From an uncultured Acetatifactor sp. (GTDB lineage: Bacteria > Bacillota > Clostridia > Lachnospirales > Lachnospiraceae), in NCBI GenBank assembly GCA_910578815.1, contig CAJTSE010000030.1, positions 1-27,574 on the forward strand: a DNA stretch of 27,574 nt. The letters are read 5' to 3'. Positions 6,888 to 14,863 of the stretch are shown one piece after another. The position numbers and the translations under genes were made by a program. The notes beneath the pieces were generated by a model. It saw only the letters and a program-made list of their open reading frames with translations, had not been told where the DNA came from and made no database searches. The stretch's first letter is position 1, and each line of letters opens with the position of its first letter.

Positions 6888-8057
6888 ATGCCTGAGATAG
6901 AGAAAAATAAGCACATCAACCTTAAGGATTTGACTTCAGAAATAAGTCATCTGGGGAATGTAAATTCTTCAAATGAAGATTATCTGAAAGTTTTGGAAAT
7001 TCTTGGCTACAAAAGTTCTACCCTAATTTCTCCTGCCCAGTTTGATGCCATATTGATAAAAGCAGCTAAAACCCAATTGCGCGGAATCCGCGCAGAATTT
7101 ACCATGATGGCTCTTGGCTTGCTGTCAGGTTATGAACGAGATATAGATATAGGCACCCGCCGGTTGAATTACTTACAGTATAGTAATTATACACGGGAAT
7201 TTGTAAAGAAATATAAGGGTTTCTATAATGAAGCCACTCCCGACCAGCAAGATTACTATATGCAATCGCTTTTAAAGGCTGAAGAGTATTACATTGAGAA
7301 ATTGGCTAATTTTTTAAAAGAAAAAATGGAGAGTGGAAAGCTCGAAGAATATATCAAAGACCTGAGCGGCTACTATGATCCTGTTGCGGAAACCCCCATC
7401 TTGCCAGAACCAGAATATACCAAAGAGAAAAAGATAAAAGCAGAAGTCAACGATGATGAAGACGATATGTTGCCAAAGTCAAAAGGATTCGAAAAAAGGC
7501 AAGAAAAAGATTGGGGCGAACAGATAGCCAAAGAACTTTCAAGAATAAAAACTATTTTGCATAACATGGTTAAAATATTGAAGGTTTTGACTGGAGCGAT
7601 AATATTATTTTCAATAATACGTTTCTGGCAGGCAAATAGTGCAAATATGAGGAATTCATATATAACATCAGATGTTCCTCCTGCTGAAACCATATCATCT
7701 ATCGATGATATTCCTATAGATGATGCTCTGTTAGTGGAGATGGACACTTTTAGCATTGACGAAGAAGATAAGATCATCCCGCTCGCACCTGGGTATTCGA
7801 AAAAACTTCCCATTAAAGACCCTTCACCGCCAGATGCAGCTATAAGTACTTTAGAGGTTCAAAGCTCAGATGAAAACATTGTATGGGAAAAAGACGGGTA
7901 TCTCACCGCATCAGATGACATACCTGCAGGGGAACGCATCGATGTCTACATTACGATTATTGCCAAAAAGCATAAGGAGATAATCTGTGTTCAGGTAGTA
8001 AGTCCTATAATATCGGATGATGCGGAAGGGCTTGTAGGCGGCGGAAATGCGGAATAA
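6888..8057 (+). CDS. Single-TM protein with coiled N-terminal and outer C-terminal domain
   Basis: A 389-aa protein of unknown function. The first 165 residues are helical, contain FTMMALGLLSGYERD and lack a signal peptide. A charged linker (about 175-215) follows, then a transmembrane helix near 227-247 (KILKVLTGAIILFSIIRFW). The remaining 140 residues should be outside; near the end, VQSSDENIVWEKDGYLTASD and the following strands resemble an Ig-like BIG2 fold. Orientation therefore looks N-in, C-out. Its start follows GGGGGTGAG. The next gene, encoding a secreted anchored protein, begins 23 nt after the stop, so the pair is probably one operon acting at the envelope. Confidence 0.6.
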   Translation: MPEIEKNKHINLKDLTSEISHLGNVNSSNEDYLKVLEILGYKSSTLISPAQFDAILIKAAKTQLRGIRAEFTMMALGLLSGYERDIDIGTRRLNYLQYSNYTREFVKKYKGFYNEATPDQQDYYMQSLLKAEEYYIEKLANFLKEKMESGKLEEYIKDLSGYYDPVAETPILPEPEYTKEKKIKAEVNDDEDDMLPKSKGFEKRQEKDWGEQIAKELSRIKTILHNMVKILKVLTGAIILFSIIRFWQANSANMRNSYITSDVPPAETISSIDDIPIDDALLVEMDTFSIDEEDKIIPLAPGYSKKLPIKDPSPPDAAISTLEVQSSDENIVWEKDGYLTASDDIPAGERIDVYITIIAKKHKEIICVQVVSPIISDDAEGLVGGGNAE

Positions 8058-8080
8058 TCTGGAAAGGGGTGGTTTTAATC

Positions 8081-9409
8081 ATGAAAAAGCCTATACTTAT
8101 GTTATTCATAGCAGGGATAATAGTATGTTTTCTATACATAGGAACCAAACCTGTGGCAGCCTTGGCTTGGGGAGACAGCGACGGAGGACGTCAGACATAT
8201 TCGCTTCAGGAAATAAGCGAGGGCGCTCTTGGCGATAAAATTACCTTTAACTCCATAGTTATTGCTGATTCGGATTATGAATGGCATGAAAGGGTCAATG
8301 GCAGCGAAATCGGAAAAGGTACGATCAGAAATGAGTTAGTTTTTGTTGGTGCCCGTGAGGATACCGGGATCAATGCAGGCGTTGACAATGTATGGAATGG
8401 GAGTGAGATTGCGGTCGAAGATGGAAAGACATATTTAGTCAGGCTTTATGTCCATAATAATAGTCTTTATGGTATGGACTCAGTCGCTGAAGACACAAGG
8501 GTCTGGTTTAATATCCCATCAGTCTCAGATAAGGAAATTAGGGTAAACGGTTATATCTCATCATCCAATGCTTCTCCATCGGAGTATATCGATTATGTAG
8601 ATTTTACAAGCGATGTACCATTCCATTTGGAATACCAGTATGGGTCGGCATTGCTGGAGAATGGCGGGATAGGTAAAGGCGGAGGCATTCAACTCAGTGA
8701 CAATATTGTTAACGCTAGATCTGCAGTCGAGGGGCTGTCTGATGGTGGTGTCCTTATTGGTTATGATGCGCTTGATGGCAGAGTACCGGGATGTTACCAG
8801 TACGCTAATTATGTAACGATTAAGGTAAAGGTTGTCTATGATTATGAATTTTCCGTAGAAACCAAAGTCCGTCTGGCAGACAGCAAAGACAATACCTGGC
8901 AGGATTCCATAGAAGCCAAAGTTGGCGATAAGGTGGAATTCCAAATCCAATACGAAAATATCAGTGATTATATGCAGGAAGGCGTAGCCATTAAAGATGT
9001 TTTGCCAGCAAACCTTCATTATATTGAAGGTACTGCTAAGCTTTACAATGTGCTTTATCCAGATGGTTTGACCTTTGATGAAGGTACAGTAGTAACTACC
9101 GGTGTCAGGATTGGTGATTATACCATCGGTTCCAATGCCTTTATCCGTATTACTGCCGAAGTTGTTGACGACAATCTGGCTCGTGGTTCAAATATTCTGT
9201 ATAACTGGGGACAGGCAGGGGTTGGCAGCACCGTCATTCAAGATTATGCAACGGTTATAGTTTATAATGATAAGGTATTCAAACTTATAATCCTTGGATT
9301 GACTATACTCATATTTATCTGTTTAGTATTCATTGGTATATTACTGGCTAAAAAACGCCGCCTCGAACACTCTTCTGTACGGCCTATGGGGGGAAAAGAT
9401 AAAAAATAA
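8081..9409 (+). CDS. Secreted DUF11-like protein with C-terminal membrane anchor
   Basis: A protein of about 442 residues. It has an N-terminal signal sequence (MKKPILMLFIAGIIVCF, with cleavage likely after VAALA), a long beta-rich extracellular part, then a DUF11-type repeat near 290-385 (KVGDKVEFQIQYENIS, then IKDVLPANLHYIEG). It ends in a transmembrane helix and a basic tail (LLAKKRR). DUF11 modules are structural repeats in cell-surface proteins. There is no LPXTG motif, so anchoring is through the membrane. The ATG is preferred to an upstream in-frame GTG, because that GTG overlaps the GAAAGGGG ribosome binding site. It is paired with the 389-aa membrane protein upstream; both have outer beta domains and may form one surface complex. 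Substrate unknown. Confidence 0.65.
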   Translation: MKKPILMLFIAGIIVCFLYIGTKPVAALAWGDSDGGRQTYSLQEISEGALGDKITFNSIVIADSDYEWHERVNGSEIGKGTIRNELVFVGAREDTGINAGVDNVWNGSEIAVEDGKTYLVRLYVHNNSLYGMDSVAEDTRVWFNIPSVSDKEIRVNGYISSSNASPSEYIDYVDFTSDVPFHLEYQYGSALLENGGIGKGGGIQLSDNIVNARSAVEGLSDGGVLIGYDALDGRVPGCYQYANYVTIKVKVVYDYEFSVETKVRLADSKDNTWQDSIEAKVGDKVEFQIQYENISDYMQEGVAIKDVLPANLHYIEGTAKLYNVLYPDGLTFDEGTVVTTGVRIGDYTIGSNAFIRITAEVVDDNLARGSNILYNWGQAGVGSTVIQDYATVIVYNDKVFKLIILGLTILIFICLVFIGILLAKKRRLEHSSVRPMGGKDKK

Positions 9410-9429
9410 TCTTACAAAGGCCTCAAACG

Positions 9430-9456
9430 AAAGACGCTCTCCGGGGCGTCTTTTTT
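9430..9456 (+). terminator. Intrinsic terminator
   Basis: AAAGACGC (9430-9437) pairs with GCGTCTTT (9446-9453) across an 8-nt loop, followed by six T. It closes the surface-protein operon. The 9457-9600 stretch beyond is C/T-rich with short TTTCTGTCC repeats and no gene; it may mark the left edge of the GC-richer element. Confidence 0.8.
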
Positions 9457-9608
9457 GTACCCTAAAACATCCTATTTCTGTCCTGTTTCTATCCACTCTC
9501 AAAACTTTTCATAAATTTTTTCTGTCCATCTGTTAATTTTCCCCATCCTCCGATGACCAGTAATTAGAAGGGACAAAAACCTTACTAATCCACAAGGAGG
9601 GAAAATCC

Positions 9609-9923
9609 ATGAGAAACAACAGTTTCAATGAAGAAACCACCACCATTCTGCCGGGCGATATTATTGAACCGTCACCCGCCCGGCGCAGCCTCGGGATGCT
9701 GCTTACGACCCGCTCTGGGAGCATGATGCTGCAGGAGGCTATGCTGCAGGCCGGGAATGACCACTGCCGCGCCCTGCTGGCACAGACAGCTATGGAACAC
9801 ACCGGAGCGCTTGCCGTAATGGCCGGACGCTTAAGCAGCATCGCCCCACACGGGAAGCAGTACTATCAGGCCGTACTCTCTGCATATGCAGAGAAGTCCA
9901 TCGAACAGATTAGGAGGTGGTAG
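9609..9923 (+). CDS. Small mobile-element protein, unknown
   Basis: A 104-aa soluble protein, first gene of the GC-richer block. It has an N-terminal polar arm (EETTTILPGDIIEPSPARR), then an Ala/Met/Gln-rich helical region (LLTTRSGSMMLQEAMLQAG onward) and a C-terminal helix (YYQAVLSAYAEKSIEQIRRW). No known domain is recognised. AAGGAGGG precedes the ATG. Its stop lies one base before the next start, so the two are translationally coupled. From position, a conjugation accessory or regulatory role is possible. Confidence 0.55.
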   Translation: MRNNSFNEETTTILPGDIIEPSPARRSLGMLLTTRSGSMMLQEAMLQAGNDHCRALLAQTAMEHTGALAVMAGRLSSIAPHGKQYYQAVLSAYAEKSIEQIRRW

Positions 9924-9924
9924 C

Positions 9925-10179
9925 ATGACCGAGATCATCATCCTGCTCATCCTCAGCCTCTGCCTAGTATTGCTGACTGTGTTTCTGCTGGTCTGCTACA
10001 GCGATTACCACGAGACCAAGCAACAGAACCAGCAGCTCAGCCATGCATTAGAGAGCCAATTCATCATGCGGGCGGACAGTCTGGATGCTTACCGTACCAT
10101 GCTCCGTGAAGCCTGCCGTGAGGGCGGGTTCTGGGAGGACGAAGATGCTGGCGGGAATGAAGAAACTGGGGATTATTGA
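9925..10179 (+). CDS. Small single-TM protein
   Basis: An 84-aa protein. Residues 3-26 are a strong transmembrane helix (EIIILLILSLCLVLLTVFLL), followed by a charged coiled region (HETKQQNQQLSHALESQF) and an acidic C-terminus. GGAGGTGG seven bases or less upstream fixes the ATG at 9925 over an in-frame start inside the previous gene. Small anchored coiled-coil proteins like this occur in conjugation modules, perhaps as membrane tethers. Function unknown. Confidence 0.55.
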   Translation: MTEIIILLILSLCLVLLTVFLLVCYSDYHETKQQNQQLSHALESQFIMRADSLDAYRTMLREACREGGFWEDEDAGGNEETGDY

Positions 10180-10301
10180 GCCATTGTCAACACATTCGCG
10201 TACTTATTACAACGGCGGTTTTTATGACATCTAATTGACAGTTTTACATCTGTTATACCATGTCCTACCGCTAAGAAAAATGTTAATGCTCAAGTTTTCA
10301 T

Positions 10302-10344
10302 CTGGTGCGGTTTTACGGTAAATTTCTGACAAAAGCCACACCAG
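10302..10344 (+). promoter_or_regulatory. Leader stem-loop before the methyltransferase
   Basis: CTGGTG (10302-10307) pairs with CACCAG (10339-10344), and the helix continues imperfectly through GGTTTT/AAAAGCC. It ends about ten bases before the GAAAGGAG ribosome binding site of the MT-A70 gene. The gap 10180-10363 holds no gene; a TTGACA near 10233 has no well-spaced -10 box. Confidence 0.35.
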
Positions 10345-10363
10345 GCAAAAGAAAGGAGATTTT

Positions 10364-10942
10364 ATGGAAAAAGCAGCTGCAACCCCCAAATACCGCACTA
10401 TCCTTGCCGATCCGCCATGGGACATCAACCAGCGGGGCAGACGGGGAGCCGCCAATCATTATGAACTTATGACATTGGACAGCATTAAAGCAATACCAGT
10501 CGCCGACCTGTGTGAGGAAAACGCACACCTTTATCTCTGGATTCCCAACGGTCTGCTGCAGGAAGGACTAGATGTTATTAAGGCATGGGGATTTACTTTC
10601 CGCAGTCCTATCTATTGGATTAAGCCGCGTCTGGGGCTGGGTAACTTCATCAGAAATGCCAGCGAGACTTGTCTGTTTGCTACGCGGGGTAATGCCCCGG
10701 TCAAATTCCATGCCCAACCCAACTGGGTCTTTGCGCCACAACAGGATCACAGCCATAAGCCGGAGGAGCAGTTTGCTATTATTGAGCGTTTGTCTGACGG
10801 CCCATATTTGGAATTATTCGCAAGGAGACGCCAGGTTGGCTGGGATGCATGGGGAAATGAAGTACCGGATGGCGCGGACATTATTATCCCCGGCTACCCC
10901 GTTCCCAAATACAGCGCCAAAGCCCTCGGGGAGGAGGTGTGA
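10364..10942 (+). CDS. MT-A70 family adenine-N6 DNA methyltransferase
   Basis: A 192-aa SAM-dependent methyltransferase of the MT-A70 family. The catalytic motif DPPW lies at residues 16-19, and LYLWIPNGLLQEGLDVI, PIYWIKPRLGLG and GPYLELFARRRQVGWDAWG match the family's later motifs. Prokaryotic members methylate adenine N6 in DNA and are frequent orphan enzymes in phages and conjugative elements. No cognate restriction enzyme lies next to it, so self-protection against host restriction or epigenetic control of the element is more likely than a restriction-modification pair. AAAGGAG precedes the start. The next gene's ribosome binding site (GAGGAGGT) overlaps its last codons. Confidence 0.9.
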   Translation: MEKAAATPKYRTILADPPWDINQRGRRGAANHYELMTLDSIKAIPVADLCEENAHLYLWIPNGLLQEGLDVIKAWGFTFRSPIYWIKPRLGLGNFIRNASETCLFATRGNAPVKFHAQPNWVFAPQQDHSHKPEEQFAIIERLSDGPYLELFARRRQVGWDAWGNEVPDGADIIIPGYPVPKYSAKALGEEV

Positions 10943-10945
10943 TGG

Positions 10946-11140
10946 TTGGAGCCAAGAGGATTTTTAACCCGGCTCCTGGAATGCGCCTTTCTCTTCGCCT
11001 TCAGCGCCTGGCTCATCAGAACTGCCGTGCGCTGTCTGATAGAAGTCTGGCCGGTACTGGCTGTCATTGCGATTCTTGCCCTGATCGGCACGATTGGATG
11101 GCGTGTATACAGACACTGGCGGGATACGGGACAATGGTAG
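10946..11140 (+). CDS. Small two-TM protein with TTG start
   Basis: A 64-aa membrane protein. Two hydrophobic segments lie at about 11-28 (LECAFLFAFSAWLIRTAV) and 33-52 (VWPVLAVIAILALIGTIGW), followed by a basic tail (RVYRHWRDTGQW). The only well-spaced start is TTG at 10946, seven bases after GAGGAGGT; an ATG in another frame gives a Cys/Arg-rich, non-hydrophobic product and is less convincing. It lies between the methyltransferase and the coupling ATPase. Since that ATPase lacks its own membrane helices, this protein could supply the membrane anchor. That is inference from context. Confidence 0.55.
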   Translation: MEPRGFLTRLLECAFLFAFSAWLIRTAVRCLIEVWPVLAVIAILALIGTIGWRVYRHWRDTGQW

Positions 11141-11159
11141 GGAAAGAAAGGAGTGGGCT

Positions 11160-13322
11160 ATGAGAAAGCACAAAATAGAAAATTTAACCTGGAAAGAGTT
11201 GGTCTGGCATCGGCCATTTGACCTTACAGCGGTGTGGGAGGCTTTCTCCCACCTTGCCGCCCTCTCACCGAGGGGTGCCGTCATCTGGGAGAGCCGCGGC
11301 CGGAACGGACAGATTACCCATCTGCTGGGAGCAGAACAGAAATATATGAGCAGCATTGAAGAAACCCTCCGCGCCCATGGAGATATCCAGTTCCATGATA
11401 TTTCTATGGAGACACGATATCCGACTACCATAGCCCGCCAGCTTAAGATTACACATCCATCACTGTCCCTCAAAACGGATATTACGGAAGCAGTCATCCG
11501 TGCCGGGCTTGCCGCTTTAAGTGAAGATAAAACTGGTGCGGAAATTGTTTTGCAGATTGTGTTCGGGCGGGCTTATGCCCCATCATCAGTCCCAGCAGAC
11601 CTGCCTGACCCACATGCCACTTGGCTGCAGATCATTCTGGGCGATGTCAGCAAGGCCACAACAGAAAGCCGAAAAAATGTCCGGGAAAAATCCGAGCAGC
11701 ATGCTTTCCAGGCGGTCATTCGCATCGGTGCTTCCGGGAACGAGGCTGCCCGGCGGATACGGAGCGTATTATCCGCCCTGAGAACATTGGAGTCTGCCGG
11801 TGTCCGCATCCATGATGAGGAGATTTCTTCGGAGCGCCTGAACATTGCCCATGTACCCTGGCATTTCCCCTTGCAATTATCAGTAAAAGAACTGGCTAAC
11901 TTTCTCCTGCTTCCAGCTGGGGAAGAGGAACTGCCCGGCACACCGGGAATCCATCCAAGGCTCACCCTGCCGCCATCATGGTATAGGAACCCGACCAACA
12001 TTCAGAATGACCGTAGTTTTGCCGTCAGCATGGATATGGTAAACCCGAAGAAACTCAGTATCCCTGTCAGGGATAGTCTTGAGCATACCCACTTGATCGG
12101 GCCAACCGGCAGCGGAAAATCAACCGTTATGCTGCATTTAATCTTAGCGGATATCAGGGCCGGGCGCAGTGTACTTGTAATCGACCCCAAAGCGGATCTG
12201 GTGAACGATATCCTTTCTCGGATTCCAAAGCAACGGACAGATGACGTGGTGGTTATTGACCCTTCAGACCCCTGCCCGGTGGGATTCAACCCGCTGGCAT
12301 TTAAGAATTATGAAACCCCGTCGTTGATTGCGGATGCCATCCTCGGTGTCCTCAAAGAAATCTGGAGCGACAGCTGGGGTGTCAGGATACAGGATGTATT
12401 GAGTGCCGCACTGCTGACCTTGGTGGAGGTGGAAGGAGCTTCGCTCTTATGGCTCCCGGTACTGCTGACGGATGATGCTTTCCGCCAGAGAATCACTGGA
12501 AGCGTAAAGGACAAAATTGCCCTGAAGCCGTTTTGGCAGCAGTTTGACGCCCTTAAAGACCATGAACGCCACCAGTGGATTGAACCAGTGCTTAATAAAC
12601 TCCGGCAGCTATTGCTCCGCCCCGGCCTTAGGAATGTTTTGGGGCAGGCAGAGCCGAAGTTTGACCTCACGGACTTATTTTATAAGAGAAAGATTGTATT
12701 AGTGCCGCTCAACAAAGGCTTAATTGGAAGTGAATCAGCGCGTCTTCTTGGCAGTCTGATCGTCGGCCTGACCTGGACGCTGGCACTGTCCCGCGCGGGG
12801 CTCCCGCCAGAGCGGAGGTTCCCAGTAGAAATGTATATCGATGAACTGCAGGACTATTTAAGCCTGCCCACGGATTTATCTGACGCTTTAGCGCAGGCGC
12901 GTGGACTGGGGCTTGGCCTGACGCTGGCCCACCAGTACTTCGACCAACTTCCGTCAAACATCCGCTCCGGCATCAACGCCAACACCAGGAGCAAAATTAT
13001 GTTCGGCCTTAATTCCACTGACGCCAAAGCGGCAGCTGGTATGGCTCCGGAACTTGCCGCCGAGGATTTTATGGCTCTGCCTCGATACCAGGTTTATGCC
13101 TCGTTCCAATCCGGCGGGAAGAATACCGGCTGGGTGCAGGGGAGGACGCTGCCGCCACCGCCAGTCCTCCGGGATGCCGCTGACCTGAAAGCCCACAGTC
13201 AGAAAACTTACGGCACGCCGGCAGAACAGGTGGAGGCAGATTACTTAAAAATGTTCGAGGATGACTGTATTCCTGATAATGAATGGGGGGATGCCGCCAT
13301 TGGAAGGAGGAAACGCTTATGA
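11160..13322 (+). CDS. VirD4/TraG-like conjugative coupling ATPase
   Basis: A 720-aa P-loop ATPase. Walker A is GPTGSGKS (314-321). Walker B is MYIDE (558-562), followed by LQDYLSLPTDLSDALAQARG and LTLAHQYFDQLPSNIR, the signature of the TraM-recognition/TraG-TraD C-terminal domain. The first 300 residues form a separate domain that is not recognised. Coupling proteins of conjugation systems pump the relaxase-DNA complex towards the transfer channel. VirD4 proteins normally carry N-terminal membrane helices; none are visible here, so a HerA/FtsK-like soluble form or a separate anchor is possible. The start at 11160 follows GAAAGGAG. Its stop overlaps the next gene's start (ATGA), so it is translationally coupled to the Replic_Relax protein. 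Confidence 0.85.
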   Translation: MRKHKIENLTWKELVWHRPFDLTAVWEAFSHLAALSPRGAVIWESRGRNGQITHLLGAEQKYMSSIEETLRAHGDIQFHDISMETRYPTTIARQLKITHPSLSLKTDITEAVIRAGLAALSEDKTGAEIVLQIVFGRAYAPSSVPADLPDPHATWLQIILGDVSKATTESRKNVREKSEQHAFQAVIRIGASGNEAARRIRSVLSALRTLESAGVRIHDEEISSERLNIAHVPWHFPLQLSVKELANFLLLPAGEEELPGTPGIHPRLTLPPSWYRNPTNIQNDRSFAVSMDMVNPKKLSIPVRDSLEHTHLIGPTGSGKSTVMLHLILADIRAGRSVLVIDPKADLVNDILSRIPKQRTDDVVVIDPSDPCPVGFNPLAFKNYETPSLIADAILGVLKEIWSDSWGVRIQDVLSAALLTLVEVEGASLLWLPVLLTDDAFRQRITGSVKDKIALKPFWQQFDALKDHERHQWIEPVLNKLRQLLLRPGLRNVLGQAEPKFDLTDLFYKRKIVLVPLNKGLIGSESARLLGSLIVGLTWTLALSRAGLPPERRFPVEMYIDELQDYLSLPTDLSDALAQARGLGLGLTLAHQYFDQLPSNIRSGINANTRSKIMFGLNSTDAKAAAGMAPELAAEDFMALPRYQVYASFQSGGKNTGWVQGRTLPPPPVLRDAADLKAHSQKTYGTPAEQVEADYLKMFEDDCIPDNEWGDAAIGRRKRL

Positions 13323-14278
13323 CTAACCGCCCGACCAGCCGTGATAAAAAAGCACAGGCAGAAACGCCCGGCATTCCCGATTTCTCTAGATTTCCGGTCT
13401 GCGATTCCTATCGTAATCCCGTTACGGACACAACTCCTCCCGGCGGCTCTGCTCCGGAGGCCCGACGGTTATCGCACCGCCAGCTTCTGGAAACAGATTT
13501 GTGCTTGGGCGGCCGTGACCGGGAGGTACTCCTAGCCATCCAGCGGCACCGGTATCTGCTTACCGGACAGGTGCAGCGTTTGGTTTTTACGAATGCCATT
13601 TCGCCTTCCGCCGCTCTCCGGGCCGCCAGCCGCTGCCTTAAGAAACTTCGGGAGCAGGGTCTTATCTGCACCATGTCCCGGCGGATTGGCGGGGTGAGAG
13701 CCGGCTCAGCCTCCCTCATCTGGTATCTCTCTCATGCTGGGGAACGGCTGCTGCGTCTGCATGACTATAAGCCAGCGCCGATCAGGCGGTTCTTCGAGCC
13801 TTCACCTTACTTCCTGGCTCATACGCTTGCGGTTGCGGAATTGTCCATCCAGCTGACAGAATTCTGCCGGGATGAGGGAATAACGCTTACCAATCTGCAG
13901 CCAGAACCAGAGTGCTGGCGCTCTTACAGCGAACAAGGAGCACACGTGACCTTAAAGCCTGACCTTTATGCGGTCACTGTCTCCCGGGAATATGAAGACC
14001 GCTGGTTTTTCGAGGTTGACCTCGACACGGAATCCCCGGTAAAGGTGGTGGAAAAATGTCAGCGTTACCACCGGTACTACCGCAGCGGATTGGAACAGAA
14101 AGAATCGGGGGTATTCCCGCTCACTGTCTGGGTGGTGCCGGATGAGGCGCGGAAAACCCGACTTGCCGCCGCAATTCGTACCGCCTTTGACAAACAGCCG
14201 AGATTGTTCGCCGTCGTCACCGGAGAAGAATTAAAACATCTCATCAGATATGGTGGTGATAAAGAAATGCTATGTTAA
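13319..14278 (+). CDS. Replic_Relax (replication-relaxation) family protein
   Basis: A 319-aa protein of the replication-relaxation family found on plasmids and integrative elements. The N-terminal part (about 45-150) is a winged-helix region (DREVLLAIQRHRYLLTGQVQ onward). The C-terminal part contains KPDLYAVTV and then WFFEVDLDTES, the PD...ExD arrangement of a PD-(D/E)XK-like nuclease core, and then KCQRYHRYY. Members are thought to act in DNA nicking or replication of the element, though biochemical proof is thin. It is coupled by ATGA overlap to the coupling ATPase, which is what one expects of a relaxase or relaxase accessory. No canonical HUH relaxase is visible in the window. The intergenic region following it is repeat-rich. 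Confidence 0.75.
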   Translation: MTNRPTSRDKKAQAETPGIPDFSRFPVCDSYRNPVTDTTPPGGSAPEARRLSHRQLLETDLCLGGRDREVLLAIQRHRYLLTGQVQRLVFTNAISPSAALRAASRCLKKLREQGLICTMSRRIGGVRAGSASLIWYLSHAGERLLRLHDYKPAPIRRFFEPSPYFLAHTLAVAELSIQLTEFCRDEGITLTNLQPEPECWRSYSEQGAHVTLKPDLYAVTVSREYEDRWFFEVDLDTESPVKVVEKCQRYHRYYRSGLEQKESGVFPLTVWVVPDEARKTRLAAAIRTAFDKQPRLFAVVTGEELKHLIRYGGDKEMLC

Positions 14279-14418
14279 ACGATACCATGCAGTATCGTCC
14301 AATGATTCTCCGAGGTTCCGGCACAGCTAAGGGGCGAAGCGGGACAAAAGCGGGGACAGGGCTTAGCCTGATGCGGTTTGATATCAACTATTAATCAACT
14401 TTAGTGAAAGGAACATTT
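14279..14418 (+). other. Candidate origin of transfer / repeat-rich intergenic region
   Basis: This contains a perfect ACGATAC/GTATCGT hairpin (14279-14298), the left arm of a 15-bp inverted repeat (14317-14331), near-direct repeats GCGGGACA (14339-14346) and GCGGGGACA (14350-14358), and the palindrome TTGATATCAA (14378-14387). Inverted plus direct repeats directly after a relaxase-like gene are typical of oriT regions. No nic site can be assigned by eye. Confidence 0.4.
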
Positions 14419-14809
14419 ATGAGTAAAAAATCTACCAGCGAGGCATTAGTCCTCCTTGGAAATATCTCATTGCTTAATGAGGATATCATCTCATTCCTGA
14501 ACGGCTGTTACACGGATGACAGGTACTGTGATCTTGACAGCGTTGGATCCCTTGCCATGGACGCCAGGGGCGGCACCGTGCTGCAGGCATCTGTGGAGGC
14601 CGCGCTGGACTGGAAGGATGCAGGCGCATTCCTGCAGGAAATCCAGCATGAAGCCACAAAAAATAAAGATTTTGGTGCAATCTGGAAATCATCACACCTG
14701 CTCAAGCGTCTGCTTTCACTGACAAAAGAAACAGGGGGAGAAAAAGCCGGCACAGAATAAATACTGCTACCGCCAGAGTACCGAGCTCTGTCCGCTTAGC
14801 TGTGCCGGA
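14317..14809. repeat. 15-bp inverted repeats flanking the 113-aa gene
   Basis: TCCGGCACAGCTAAG at 14317-14331 is repeated as its exact reverse complement at 14795-14809. The two arms enclose one complete gene and its ribosome binding site. They could be termini of a small cassette or paired protein-binding sites. Confidence 0.7.
14419..14760 (+). CDS. Small helical protein between inverted repeats
   Basis: A 113-aa soluble protein of unknown function, MSKKSTSEALVLLGNISLLN onward. It is mostly helical and acidic, with Leu-rich heptad-like segments (LLKRLLSLTKE near the C-terminus). AAAGGA six bases before ATG 14419 sets the start; an in-frame GTG 15 nt upstream overlaps that ribosome binding site and is rejected. 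It stands between the Replic_Relax gene and the zinc-finger gene, bracketed by 15-bp inverted repeats. Possible roles are relaxosome accessory or cassette cargo. Confidence 0.55.
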   Translation: MSKKSTSEALVLLGNISLLNEDIISFLNGCYTDDRYCDLDSVGSLAMDARGGTVLQASVEAALDWKDAGAFLQEIQHEATKNKDFGAIWKSSHLLKRLLSLTKETGGEKAGTE

Positions 14810-14863
14810 GCTCCGGAATCAGCATAACAACAATAATTTAACCAGCCACAGAAAGGAGGCCGC

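Noticed and set aside
10939..11163. Alternative frame (74 aa, Cys/Arg-rich) over the small membrane protein
   Set aside because: The TTG-started frame gives two clear membrane helices and ideal ribosome-site spacing; the ATG frame gives no plausible protein and runs into the next gene.
11573..13374. Several long antisense ORFs opposite the coupling ATPase
   Set aside because: They are shadows of a GC-rich coding strand: no ribosome binding sites, no recognisable motifs, Ser/Arg/Pro-biased composition.
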